64,000 nt of DNA from Lumbricus rubellus (GCA_945859605.1 OX243827.1:2281295-2345294); one strand, 5' to 3'. Counted from the first letter of the stretch, positions 9,639 to 21,505 are shown. Notes: generated by a model from the letters alone, not told the origin. Made by a program: numbers and translations.

Positions 9639-10091
9639 GGTGTCACGAAATAGAGTATCCCCCGTATTAATAGTATCCCCCCAAATGAGGAAAAGTCGAA
9701 AAAAACTTTCGCGTGCGTTTATTTTTGCAAATTAATTTTCATCTGCTTTGTTTTGAACAACGACACTAACATGTATGTTTATTCCTACTAGATAATTTGT
9801 TTTGCTTTGGTTTTATAGCACTTAAAACATTTAAAACACTTAAAAACACTCGGAGACACTAATTCAATTCGAGTTGCGTTTTTCTGAGCATTGCTTAGGT
9901 CACTTAAAACAATTAGAGTCACTTTAGATTTTGATTATAGTATAAATTTTTTAATTATACACATTTTTCAAAAAATAGGATAGAATGGTTTATCCCCCCG
10001 GATAGTCAAGACCGGTTAATTCCATCCGGGGGGATAGATTAATTCATCCCCCCGGATAGCTTTCAGGGGGGATAATCCTTTTCGTGTCACC
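9639..10091. mobile_element. C-rich-ended MITE-like element
   Basis: The left end GGTGTCACGAAATAGAGTAT runs into CCCCC. The right end, inverted, reads GGTGACACGAAAAGGATTAT then CCCCC. The left end recurs at the right edge of the window (63986-64000), which fixes the boundary. The right half holds several copies of the near-palindrome TATCCCCCCGGATAG in both orientations (near 9990, 10023, 10045, 10063). No target duplication is evident, so the superfamily is unknown. Confidence 0.7.
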
Positions 10092-10340
10092 GGCGCCAGC
10101 GGAGCCGGCGGTGGAGATGATGCTAATATAGTTGCGAATGGCAATTTAAAATAAAGAATGCTGACATCCTGCATATTGGTGAGCACATCCTGTTGTCTGC
10201 AGAAGCTGACCTGCAATTGAACGTATATTGAAGTGGACCATGTGTCAATGCAGATATTGTGACACACTTTGCAGTCCTATGTTATTGGACCATCCCAAGC
10301 ACAGCATTGGCCACATATACAACCAATCGGCAGACTTCCC

Positions 10341-10661
10341 TTACAGGTCTTCTGGTCCAGCGCAGGCCTTAGTGGACAAGAATGCATTGTGCATTTTAGC
10401 AACAGCTAAAGCTCCACCTCTCATCAGGTCCGACAGAAACATGCATTTGTCATTTGTGCACTTGAAGAATGCATGATCATGCGCTTTTGATATAAAATCC
10501 TTCTTATTCCATCGTTTGCTCTCATCGATGCACAGTGCAACAACGTAAGAGCGCCCACGAAAGACAAATTCTGTGCCTTTCCCAATGACATTCACAATAT
10601 AACTTTTCGCATCTTTGAAATTCTTCCAAGGCTCAAAATACTCATCATCTTTCTACACAAT
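10341..10661 (-). pseudogene. unidentified coding fragment
   Basis: On the minus strand a frame reads YFEPWKNFKDAKSYIVNVIG upstream of an in-frame ATG (10595), then VVALCIDESKRWNKKDF, ending at 10341. Codon use and composition look protein-like, but one stop (near 10655) interrupts the N-terminal extension. A further minus frame (10016-10267) follows and runs into the C-rich element. I do not recognise the family. Confidence 0.3.
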
Positions 10662-10699
10662 TGCATCACACATCTTTTTATAGCGCGGCAAGGCATTTA

Positions 10700-11510
10700 T
10701 TTCTTTTCAAACATATAATCTACTTTTAAACTAGCTTTTAATTCTTATTCTGTTTATTATGCATTATTGCATTTTGTACATTTCAATGACAGTTATTTAA
10801 AAATATATATATATAGCTTCTTATGTAGTATACACAGAATGTCAGACAGATACGATGCTTTGTGTATGTGAGTGGCAAACAACATAGGCTTCTCCATACA
10901 TTTCTAATGTGGACACAAATTATTTAATTTTCCTATAACATGGCCTTATATCCATTTTCACAGGAGCAACTACATACCCGCATCTTTACCCAATGCTATT
11001 TCAATTGGCAGAGAAAAATTTATTTTCTTCGCAATGTTGACTAGTTATTTAGCATTTGCATGCATGCGAAGCATTTTAAACAGAAAATTGAAAAGGCCTT
11101 GTAGGGAAGCGCATCTGCACATGAGATATATAATACATTGCCATCACATGCCGATGCGCTTGCAGTCTTGGAGCATAATTACTGGAGTGAAATTTCCGAC
11201 TTCTGTCGCAGGCTTTGCAGCATTCATGTGCCGGACATTCGACGGACTGACCATAATTATAGCGGCTAATTGGAAAGCCCTTTCGAAATTTTGCCATAGG
11301 CCAGTGCAACAGGACCTGGTCAGTTAACAAGGCCGATGCACCCGATACCCCGAGCGACAAAATTAGCCGAATTTGGTCATATGTAGTCAGGGGCAGGGAA
11401 CGAATAGGATGAAGAGGGTACAATTTCGGCTATGCTGAATGTTGGTCCCATTATGCTTACTACAATGAAGAATCCTGCTCTCTGCTTTACCCCTTCCCAC
11501 TAATCATTAC
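10700..11510. other. no gene recognised upstream of acidic gene
   Basis: AT-rich, with a short (TA)n near 10802-10814. Frames at 11034-11327 (+) and 11076-11423 (-) show no domain and overlap each other. Confidence 0.4.
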
Positions 11511-11573
11511 ATGCTTCAGCCATTCAAACAAAATTCTATCTCTTCAAAGCCCCCTCCCCCTCACATCATTCTG

Positions 11574-11581
11574 CCTATATA
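11574..11581 (+). promoter_or_regulatory. TATA box candidate for the acidic two-exon gene
   Basis: CTATATAT followed by the GC-rich CGGCGGGC lies about 45-50 bp upstream of the ATG at 11625. That spacing allows a start site near 11605 and a short leader. Confidence 0.45.
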
Positions 11582-11624
11582 TCGGCGGGCAAATGCGCCC
11601 TTGGAATACTGCTATTTTGATACT

Positions 11625-13072
11625 ATGGAGAACCGAGAAAATGACGACGTACATGTTAACGATGAGGAAGAGTTGGAAAATTCGTCTGGAGAGGCGAATG
11701 GTTTGGACATGCAAGAAGGTGGGAACGAAGTTCATTCTGAAGAGGCGACCGCAGTGGCAAGGGTGGAAAGATGGCTGGCCGGCGAATACATGCTGCTCGA
11801 GCCGTTTGTATGTCGTCCAAGCGACTTCGAATATGATGCTATAGCGGCCGAACGCCAGCTACTGTCGATTGATGACAACATTTTAAATCGTGAGTTACTT
11901 CAAATTCTTACCGGCTATTGAATTAATGCGCACGACGCTGTTCACAATGGCGTTTCATGTATTGCAGCATACTTCTTTTTGTATGTAAAGCTGACATTTA
12001 ATTTTTTAATTGTGCCAGTCAAGTAGGCTTATATATTTATTGAAAGAAATGTGTAAATAACAGGGCTTCTATTATTAATTATCATGTATAATAGGCTTTC
12101 CTTCATCATTGAATGTACACTTGCATTTGTAATGCCAGCGCATTTCTTAATTTTGTTTTTGAATAAGAGACTAGCTGTAGCACTCTGAAGAAAGTAATGC
12201 CTGCCGCATAAATTTTCGTGTTCTATACAAATTTATGAAGATGCAATATTGCATCATTTATTTTAGCAGACACTTTAAATGAAGACTTGTAATATATTTG
12301 ATGCACATCTTTGCAAGAGCTAAAATATTGCAGCGTTAGTAATAAATTGTAAGAAGCTCATATTATTTTATAAATTTTGAAATAAGAATTTTCTACTATG
12401 TTGAAGAATTTACAAGGAATAATAGGAATATGTTGCTGCTGCTATTATTATGGAGTCTTTACACATATGCTCATGACTACTGTGACATGAAATACTTTTA
12501 AAAAGAGGCCTCGTGTCTGCAAGGAAAAAATGCTTGTAATATATTTTGGGCAGACATAGTGGGCGACATTAGCAATATGCTATAGCCCTGCTAGAATTTA
12601 ATGTTAATTTTATTTACAGCCTATTACGTTTTCTCTTACAGCGGATGTGGCAATGTTCTCTGAAGATGAGGAGCAGACGGTCTCCTCTTCAACAGACGTT
12701 TGTCTACCCAGTTGGGAAGAGACAAATTCACTGTACAGCACCATTTCTTTTCCTGAGAATGCCTTCCAGGATGATGAGGGGGAGGTGCAGGGTCTACTTA
12801 GCGCAGACGTACAAGCCGCCTTCATGGAAATCGACGCATATGTACGGGACTTTTGGCTGACGCATATTATGGATGGGTCGGCTTTCGGTGCAACTCCCTC
12901 ATCGCCAGAGGAGACCTACTTTGGCGATATAGACTGCGATGAAGACGATGATGACACTTCCAGTAATTCCTCCTCATTGTATGTAAATATAGGCAGCAGC
13001 TTCTGTGACGATTCCTCAAATGCCTCGTCAGAGGAGACTAGTTATTTCGGGGACACTGAGGCTTATGACTAG
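11625..13072 (+). CDS. acidic protein, two exons (11625-11889, 12642-13072)
   Basis: Exon 1 starts MENRENDDVHVNDEEE and ends at a strong donor (C|GTGAGT at 11889/11890). Exon 2 follows a pyrimidine-rich acceptor (TTTTCTCTTACAG, ending 12641). The phases join (phase 1), giving about 231 aa without a stop. The protein is very acidic and Ser/Thr-rich, with a hydrophobic stretch (VERWLAGEYMLLEPF) around residues 46-60. Two similar motifs, EETYFGD and EETSYFGD, lie near the C terminus, the first followed by an Asp run. No transmembrane segment, zinc finger or known domain is seen. A TATA box lies upstream and an ATTAAA is present near 13185. It could be an acidic activation-type regulator, or a transposon-derived gene, because a related YFGD exon occurs at 21506-21617. 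Confidence 0.55.
11890..12641 (+). other. intron of the acidic gene
   Basis: It begins GTGAGT, ends TTACAG, is AT-rich, and carries stops in all forward frames. Confidence 0.5.
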
Positions 13073-13079
13073 GCCTAGC

Positions 13080-13950
13080 GAGTCAATGCCAATGTGCTGT
13101 GTATCGGGCATAATATAGGTCATGAGGACAATACTTAGTTTAAACACTAATATAGCATGTAGTTCCTAAATGTATATTGTTTAGTTATTAAATAGTAAAC
13201 GTTATAAAGTGGTTTAATTTATATTTTATAATTTGTTCTTATACAGACATTCAATATCTGCATATTGCATTGAATTTATCAGAAATTGTTAGTTAGAAAA
13301 TATATTTAGGCAAGAAGTAATTATATAGAGACTCAAATTGTTTGCAACAGGAAAAGGAATCAAAGTCTACATTCCAAGGCCGCACACACATACACTAACA
13401 CGCACACACCATTGTGCAAGTCAATGACTGACTCAAGAGCCACTTCACTTTCAAAGTCTAAATTCTATGTGTGCACATACACACAAGTGTGCCACCAAGC
13501 GATTAGATGAAGAGGAATTCAATTTTCAATGAGTTGAAGCATTGCTATTTAAGAGGACCCATGCATATATTTATATTCAAGCCCTGCGAATACGTTTGGA
13601 AAAATAATATTTCTTGAAATATTTCTTGAAATATTTGATTTTATGATGATAAGTGGAGAGAAGATAAAGATGCTAGTATAAATATATAATCAACTGATCA
13701 TCTTCATCAAGCCGCCGGGTTGTTAAATCAACCAACGGGAGTTGCAGATTTTCAAAGGCGAGTAACATCAAAAGATCGCATTGCGATAAGCGATAACACC
13801 GATAAGCGATAACACCGTTTGTAACTTCTGTCGACGTTGTGTGCATACCATGTGAGAAGTTCTTCTTTCTAATTGCATCTTACTGGCATTCAAATTGATC
13901 TATGATCTATCTTTGAAAGCCTATAATTATAAGCAAACAATTACTAAACG
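13080..13950. other. 3' flank, no gene recognised
   Basis: Contains a degenerate CACACA patch (13382-13410) and a direct repeat GATAAGCGATAACACC (13786-13817). No supported coding sequence. Confidence 0.5.
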
Positions 13951-13969
13951 GGTATAGTAGTCTTTGTAC

Positions 13970-14066
13970 AGCGCCGTTATGTCAAGCGCCGTTTTGTCGG
14001 GGTGCTTTGAATTGCGCCGTTCTGTCGGCGCCGTTTTGTCCTGCGCCGTTTTGTTACGGCGCCATG
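13970..14066. repeat. GCGCCGTTTTGTC short repeats
   Basis: Five imperfect copies of GCGCCGTTTTGTC, plus GGCGCC ends, are packed into about 95 bp immediately before the second copy of the unnamed gene-family fragment. Confidence 0.8.
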
Positions 14067-14640
14067 AGTTAGAATATGAGTTCTTGATGCATAATAATAT
14101 TAGAGTGTCAATGTCGAAAAATAATATTCCACAAGAACAAGCGGAAGATATTATTGGCACTGTAATGTGCAATGACATTTTTAATGAAGCCCATAGTCCT
14201 TACAATGGACTTCTTCTCAATGGATACAGTAGGCAAAAATTTTAAAGGCAATTTTGCTTTAGCTGCACTTGAAACTATTGCCAATCAAAGACACTATCAA
14301 GCATGTTAGGAAATACATGTGTTTACAAGCCGCGTGCAACACTTGCTGCAGACTTTCTGGTAGAATTGCCAGCCGTCATGGAACAGCTTTGGAACTACAT
14401 TGAACATTGTACAATACCAGCTGTCTGTCAAACTGCTCGTTTGATACAGATGGTGAAATATTGGAAGATTTGCTGATGGATTGTGCGCTTCAAGGATGTA
14501 CTGATACTGGATGTTTCATTCACACCAATCCAACATCAATCGGTGTCAACGATGATCATTATGACCTTCCTTCCACACTGTCGCAGATGCGAGAGGTGAC
14601 AAATGAACAACACAGCCAAAGTTTGTTCGTCTCCGCCGGT
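14067..14640 (+). pseudogene. multi-copy unnamed gene family, fragment copy 2
   Basis: It reads HELEYEFLMHNNIRVSMSKN then EDIIGTVMCNDIFNEAHSPY, matching 1949-2107, and the following DNA matches 2110-2335 with shifted frames. Beyond 14407 a frame reads GEILEDLLMDCALQGCTD and later a Ser/Asp-rich stretch. That frame runs into the 47-bp minisatellite, whose unit clearly derives from it (EQLEDKNEGKQLSQSLFV). Confidence 0.55.
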
Positions 14641-14684
14641 GGAGACAATGATGATCTGTTTATTGAGGCGCCAAATGAACAGTT

Positions 14685-17548
14685 GGAGGATAAGAATGAG
14701 GGCAAACAACTCAGCCAAAGTTTGTTCGTCTGGAGGATAAGAATGAGGGTGAACAACACAGCCAAAGTTTGTTCGTCTGGAGGATAAGAATGAGGGTGAA
14801 CAACACAGCCAAAGTTTGTTCGTCTGGAGGATAAGAATGAGGGTGAACAACACAGCCAAAGTTTGTTCGTCTGGAGGATAAGAATGAGGGTGAACAACAC
14901 AGCCAAAGTTTGTTCGTCTGGAGGATAAGAATGAGGGTGAACAACACAGCCAAAGTTTGTTCGTCTGGAGGATAAGAATGAGGGTGAACAACTCAGCCAA
15001 AGTTTGTTCGTCTGGAGGATAAGAATGAGGGTGAACAACGCAGCCAAAGTTTGTTCGTCTGGAGGATAAGAATGAGGGTGAACAACACAGCCAAAGTTTG
15101 TTCGTCTGGAGGATAAGAATGAGGGCGAACAACGCAGCCAAAGTTTGTTCGTCTGGAGGATAAGAATGAGGGTGAACAACGCAGCCAAAGTTTGTTCGTC
15201 TGGAGGATAAGAATGAGGGCGAACAACACAGCCAAAGTTTGTTCGTCTGGAGGATAAGAATGAGGGTGAACAACACAGCCAAAGTTTGTTCGTCTGGAGG
15301 ATAAGAATGAGGGCGAACAACACAGCCAAAGTTTGTTCGTCTGGAGGATAAGAATGAGGGCGAACAACACAGCCAAAGTTTGTTCGTCTGGAGGATAAGA
15401 ATGAGGGTGAACAACACAGCCAAAGTTTGTTCGTCTGGAGGATAAGAATGAGGGCGAACAACGCAGCCAAAGTTTGTTCGTCTGGAGGATAAGAATGAGG
15501 GCAAACAACACAGCCAAAGTTTGTTCGTCTGGAGGATAAGAATGAGGGTGAACAACACAGCCAAAGTTTGTTCGTCTGGAGGATAAGAATGAGGGTGAAC
15601 AACACAGCCAAAGTTTGTTCGTCTGGAGGATAAGAATGAGGGTGAACAACACAGCCAAAGTTTGTTCGTCTGGAGGATAAGAATGAGGGTGAACAACACA
15701 GCCAAAGTTTGTTCGTCTGGAGGATAAGAATGAGGGCGAACAACACAGCCAAAGTTTGTTCGTCTGGAGGATAAGAATGAGGGTGAACAACACAGCCAAA
15801 GTTTGTTCGTCTGGAGGATAAGAATGAGGGTGAACAACACAGCCAAAGTTTGTTCGTCTGGAGGATAAGAATGAGGGTGAACAACACAGCCAAAGTTTGT
15901 TCGTCTGGAGGATAAGAATGAGGGTGAACAACACAGCCAAAGTTTGTTCGTCTGGAGGATAAGAATGAGGGCAAACAACTCAGCCAAAGTTTGTTCGTCT
16001 GGAGGATAAGAATGAGGGTGAACAACACAGCCAAAGTTTGTTCGTCTGGAGGATAAGAATGAGGGTGAACAACACAGCCAAAGTTTGTTCGTCTGGAGGA
16101 TAAGAATGAGGGCGAACAACACAGCCAAAGTTTGTTCGTCTGGAGGATAAGAATGAGGGTGAACAACACAGCCAAAGTTTGTTCGTCTGGAGGATAAGAA
16201 TGAGGGTGAACAACACAGCCAAAGTTTGTTCGTCTGGAGGATAAGAATGAGGGTGAACAACACAGCCAAAGTTTGTTCGTCTGGAGGATAAGAATGAGGG
16301 TGAACAACACAGCCAAAGTTTGTTCGTCTGGAGGATAAGAATGAGGGTGAACAACACAGCCAAAGTTTGTTCGTCTGGAGGATAAGAATGAGGGTGAACA
16401 ACACAGCCAAAGTTTGTTCGTCTGGAGGATAAGAATGAGGGTGAACAACACAGCCAAAGTTTGTTCGTCTGGAGGATAAGAATGAGGGTGAACAACACAG
16501 CCAAAGTTTGTTCGTCTGGAGGATAAGAATGAGGGTGAACAACACAGCCAAAGTTTGTTCGTCTGGAGGATAAGAATGAGGGCAAACAACTCAGCCAAAG
16601 TTTGTTCGTCTGGAGGATAAGAATGAGGGTGAACAACACAGCCAAAGTTTGTTCGTCTGGAGGATAAGAATGAGGGTGAACAACACAGCCAAAGTTTGTT
16701 CGTCTGGAGGATAAGAATGAGGGTGAACAACACAGCCAAAGTTTGTTCGTCTGGAGGATAAGAATGAGGGTGAACAACACAGCCAAAGTTTGTTCGTCTG
16801 GAGGATAAGAATGAGGGTGAACAACACAGCCAAAGTTTGTTCGTCTGGAGGATAAGAATGAGGGTGAACAACACAGCCAAAGTTTGTTCGTCTGGAGGAT
16901 AAGAATGAGGGTGAACAACACAGCCAAAGTTTGTTCGTCTGGAGGATAAGAATGAGGGTGAACAACACAGCCAAAGTTTGTTCGTCTGGAGGATAAGAAT
17001 GAGGGCAAACAACTCAGCCAAAGTTTGTTCGTCTGGAGGATAAGAATGAGGGTGAACAACACAGCCAAAGTTTGTTCGTCTGGAGGATAAGAATGAGGGT
17101 GAACAACACAGCCAAAGTTTGTTCGTCTGGAGGATAAGAATGAGGGTGAACAACACAGCCAAAGTTTGTTCGTCTGGAGGATAAGAATGAGGGTGAACAA
17201 CACAGCCAAAGTTTGTTCGTCTGGAGGATAAGAATGAGGGTGAACAACACAGCCAAAGTTTGTTCGTCTGGAGGATAAGAATGAGGGTGAACAACACAGC
17301 CAAAGTTTGTTCGTCTGGAGGATAAGAATGAGGGTGAACAACACAGCCAAAGTTTGTTCGTCTGGAGGATAAGAATGAGGGTGAACAACACAGCCAAAGT
17401 TTGTTCGTCTGGAGGATAAGAATGAGGGTGAACAACACAGCCAAAGTTTGTTCGTCTGGAGGATAAGAATGAGGGCGAACAACTCAGCCAAAGTTTGTTC
17501 GTCTGGAGGATAAGAATGAGGGCGAACAACTCAGCCAAAGTTTGTTCG
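14685..17548. repeat. 47-bp minisatellite, 61 units
   Basis: Unit starts at GGAGGATAAGAATGAGGG recur every 47 bp from 14685 to 17505. 17505 minus 14685 is exactly 60 x 47, so no net indel has accumulated. Variation is confined to a few sites: GGGTGAAC, GGGCGAAC or GGGCAAAC, and AACACAG, AACGCAG or AACTCAG. A partial unit separated by about 50 bp lies at 14606-14632, where the parent coding sequence is still visible. Because 47 is not a multiple of 3 and the antisense unit lacks stops in every frame, very long antisense frames arise; they start at TTG and are not believable genes. Confidence 0.98.
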
Positions 17549-17726
17549 ATGAAACTCGAGTTGTTTTACCGACACAAAGAAATTTCATTTTGCTTTATAA
17601 TGCCTAAAAGAAAGGCTATTTATGTTTAGTAGTATAAGTGTTTATTCTATAAGGAAGTGTTGAATTGTTTGAGAATTGTAAAAGAACCTGAGACATTGGC
17701 GATACAATACAGTCACGAATGTCACA

Positions 17727-18581
17727 GATTACAATGAAGGATTGCTGATGCTCATAAAAATCACAGGGCATAATGGCAATTAGGCTCTTGGCTATGCTTA
17801 TTTTAAAATTATAGCTGCACGGTTTTAGATTCGAGATTAATTTGTTGCCATCAATTCTGTGAGCAAGTCGCTCACAGATGAATTTCAAACAGTCAAAGAA
17901 AAGATACTGCCATGGCCGCTTTGTCAGCCTCAACGCGGATCGTTCTCAATAGAATACCAAACGACTACTCCTAAACATCTCAAAGCGAACCCTATAACCC
18001 GATCATCCACCTCACCTATTTTTCTCGACCAAAGGTCATCACTCATCTCAAATTCCTAAAGTAAGCCATATCAAACACTGCACGAAGCCTGAAAATGCTC
18101 GCATGAAGTCTTCATGTCAATTTAAAAAGATAAAAGATGAAAAAGCAGAGAGGATTCTGAAAGAATGTCGACCGAATTCAAGCAACCGGTTGCTGAAGGG
18201 AATGCAACAGTAATATGATTAATAATTTTCTCCAGTAAGTGCTGCGGACGATGTAATAACAGGTTACAACAAGTTCTAAACGTTTGAGCCAGTTTCATTC
18301 ACAGGTGAGGAGTCTCTCACTTCAACGAGTTAGATCTCAAAGAATTAGGATTTGGAATGGGGCTTCGAAATGGATGGGGAAACAATTCCCTTCAGAAGCA
18401 ACGACAGCCAGCGACTCTTCGTCACCATCATTGCAAACATCAGCATCAACTGCTTCTTTATTGTCACAGAATTCACATTGTCATCAACTTCATGTGTGAA
18501 TTGGAAACTGTTTAGGGTTGTGCTAGGATGGCAGGAAAATATGGGAAAATACAAATTATGTTAGTGAAGCATTACCTGCTA
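17727..18581 (+). repeat. Harbinger-type element, 5' part, copy A
   Basis: Colinear with 29368-30150 (copy B), including GCATGAAGTCTTCATG and GTGAGGAGTCT. Copy A has about 80 extra bases near 17945-18025. It carries a Ser/Thr-rich frame (PSEATTASDSSSPSLQTSAS) that could be part of the second, MYB-like protein typical of Harbinger elements. That assignment is inference. The element continues at 19401 after a MITE insertion. Confidence 0.7.
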
Positions 18582-19400
18582 GGGGTCATTGCATAATTAC
18601 GTAACGCCGAAAATGACCGCTTTGGACCCACCCACCCACCCTGTAACGCTTCGTAACGTTTCCCTTGACCCACCCACCCACCCTCCCCAACGTTACGTAA
18701 CGATTGTTACGAAAAATCAATTGAGATTTAGGTACATTATTGGCTTATAGCCTATGAGCGCGTAATTATGATTCATATTTTCTCAGTGAATTTAATATTG
18801 CCTAGTATGTGAATTATACACACTGCTGAAAAGTTTCGCTGACTAAATTGCTCATCAATAATTAATCAAAATATTATAAAGATGAACTAATTAGTTTTGG
18901 CACTTCGATAATTATTAGATCTAACAGAAATATTGCTGAGTTCTGTTGTTTGAGATCCGTGTCCGCTAAGTAAAATATATTTCAAAGTAGTTCTCCGATG
19001 TCAGGGATCCGAGGGGAATTAGGCTAGGTCTACCAGGTTGCTCCGTTGGTAAAACTATCGCAAACAATTCAAACAACGGTTTCCGGTTTGCACAAACGGA
19101 AGGACAGATATTTTGACCTGGCATGTAACTGGTGTCTGCTGCCGCATCTTCTTCACTGTTCTTCAGATAAATGGAGCTACTTGAGTTAAGTTTTAAATCA
19201 ATGTCACGAAGTGTAAACTTTGAACCCATCAGCCATCTGAAGTGTCATTTGATGATAAATTAATATTCACTAATAAAAAAAATTCAAGGCGTTACGTAAC
19301 GTTCAGCTCCCCTCACCCACCCACCCCCGTAACGTTTCGTAACGTTTTCAATTACCCCACCCACCCACCCTCGAGCGTTACGTAATTATGCAATGACCCC
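18582..19400. mobile_element. 819-bp MITE with GTTACG/G-rich ends, CTA target duplication
   Basis: The TIR starts GGGGTCATTGCATAATTACG and is inverted at the right end. CTA flanks both sides (18579-18581, 19401-19403). Copy B of the host element (30150-30165) lacks the insert and has a single CTA, so this is a clean empty site. Subterminal runs of CCCACCCACCC (G-rich on the other strand) alternate with GTTACGTAACG. The 3-bp target fits PIF/Harbinger-type insertion. A related copy is at 59704-60606. Confidence 0.93.
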
Positions 19401-19507
19401 CTAGGAGAAACATCAATCAACTGTTGCCTCAGCCTCTAAGTGACGACAAGCGCTAGTCGATCTAGGAGGACGTGCAAGTGTACTAGTCGCTGTCGTAAAG
19501 GCAGAAA

Positions 19508-19735
19508 ATGGCGTACACTATCGTTATTCGTTCAGTTCGACTCAGCTTAAGACGTCAAAGAATATTCAGGGTCCGGCGGAATCCTGTAGATTTCATGTCG
19601 GACGACGAATTAAATGAAGGTTTTCGTTTTCATCGTCACGAATTGTTGACAATTTGCGACGATCTGGATGGCGATGCGACATTCGACGAACCACGCATGG
19701 GTAGTTTGCCTTCGGACATGCAGGTACCATTAATT
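19508..19735 (+). pseudogene. Harbinger-type nuclease N-terminal exon, copy A
   Basis: The frame from ATG 19508 reads RRQRIFRVRRNPVDFMSDDE then FRFHRHELLTICDDL, matching the N-terminal pattern of PIF/Harbinger DDE nucleases (HARBI1-like: R-x-NP-x2-x-SD-E-x5-FR). It reaches GACATGCAG|GTACCA, a possible donor. No catalytic DDE exon is found downstream before Tc1-like sequence begins near 20070. It is paralogous to 30210-30425. Confidence 0.75.
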
Positions 19736-20069
19736 TATTTGATTACTCTCAAGCAATTTGATTTGATTTGTAGGCTATAAGGACCGTTTACGATGATTAT
19801 CGGCATGAACACACTGTAAATTTATGAATTCAATGAATTTTTTAATTATAATTATTTGTAGTTTATAATTATAGTTATTTCAACATTTCTACTACATTTC
19901 TACATCTGAACTGCTATTTTTAGAATTCATGAACTACTTGTATGGATTTGTCCAACTCGTTGGACATTTGATTCTGAGTGCCAATGTCCAATATGTGGGT
20001 CCTAGTAAGCCAGAAAGTAGTTAAATTATTATTAGTTATGACGCCACTTTTTTCGGCCACTGAGGAAGG

Positions 20070-20695
20070 TAGAGGAACATAGGTTTTCTATGCATTCCTG
20101 TACACGCTTTGGTGCACGTCGTCAGAGGTTTAAACCATTCACAATATGCATCCAGGGGTTAATATGTTTCTCTGTCGATGAAGGACGCCTGATTGTACGA
20201 CTACACCTGGCTGGGGAAAAAATACAGTTTGATAGCCACCCAGATAAACGAACACCGAACTGAATCGTATTACTGTACTTCTAGTGGCGTTCGTAAATAT
20301 ACCGGAAGATATAAGACGCCTAGTAAGCCAAAGCGAAAAAACGACTCGACTCCGAAGCGTTAGCCTCTATGGACAAACTAATCGATGCAGATCGAGAAAT
20401 TAGTTCCGTGGAACTTTAGCGTCGATTGTTCAGTGAACTCAACATCACCGTAAGCAAGAGCTTCGTAAGGAAGGAAAGGAAGAAACTGGGATGGACCTTT
20501 GCAAACACCAAATACGCACAAATGGTGCGTGTTGTGAACAAGGAGAAGCGCATGGTGTTTTGCAAAGAAATTCTTTCTCGAAGCGACACTTTCGATGACC
20601 TCATCTTTACGGATGAGTGTACAGTCCGGTGCCAACGCTTCCTTTCCAAGCAGTTCAGGTGGAAGGGAGAACCGATGTCGCCAGAGGGACACTGA
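20070..20695 (+). pseudogene. Tc1/mariner-type transposase fragment
   Basis: With one stop, the region 20360-20690 reads MDKLIDADREISS, then LNITVSKSFVRKERKKLGW, then DTFDDLIFTDECTV. This matches the HTH and the first catalytic aspartate region (FTDE) of Tc1-like DDE transposases. The remaining catalytic residues are lost and the frame ends at 20695. Upstream DNA (20070-20360) is repeated at 25990-26070 and 27097-27420. Confidence 0.72.
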
Positions 20696-20699
20696 ACGA

Positions 20700-21480
20700 T
20701 CCGAGAAATCGGGTCAATTCTCAGCGTTCCTGCGTTGACCTCACACAACAGCAAAAGCTTCTCCCGCGTTATTTCCGGCTCGACGTTACAATGGTCAGTG
20801 TTCTTCAAGAGTGTGCACCAAAGGGCCCAGTAAGCATTCACTGGAGCGTCTGTGATTCTGCACGGTGCTGCGTATGTCCGTAATTATTCACGTAAGGAAG
20901 AGAATGTTATCGAGTTACCAACAGGTCTACTGCAGCCATACTGGAAAATGTGGTACGTTCGCACAGCCACTAACTGTCTTATTGATAGAAATAGTCAGTG
21001 TGGTCCGTACGAAAGTCTGTGTCAGGCAGTTCTAATATATGTATATATAAATATAAATTTAAAGTTTTTGTCTGTACAAAAATGTTATACAAGAACTCTT
21101 TAAATAGAGATATTATTGTTCTATCACTTATCACCGTTTGCTGATAATTATTGCAACTGGCATTTAGACAACATTATTTTTTGTGTTGTTGTCTTGAATG
21201 TAGCATATAGGAGTATTTTAAGTACAAAGTTTTATACTTATCCTGAGATTTCTCAATGATCATTATTGCTGTAGTCTGTTTTTATACATGTGACATTGTG
21301 TTTTTTATGCATATTATAACTTCAGTATACGATTTAAAGTAAGTTATCATCATATACAGTCGTGCATCGATTATTCAGATTATTACAATGATTTTTGTTA
21401 CACATACGATGATCAGAGGTTTGCATTGCAACAATGGTTTTTTAATAAGGTTACAGTTGGCTTACACATAATTAATATTT
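20700..21480. other. degraded transposon flank
   Basis: Overlapping frames on both strands (20617-20883, 20416-20841) show no consistent domain and are probably continuations of the Tc1-like relic. AT-rich non-coding sequence follows. Confidence 0.35.
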
Positions 21481-21505
21481 CAGAATTTTTTATGGTATTT
21501 ATCAG

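Noticed and set aside
14536..17538. Very long minus-strand open frames (up to 961 codons)
   Set aside because: They lie entirely in the 47-bp minisatellite, begin at TTG rather than ATG, and exist in all three frames because the unit has no antisense stop.
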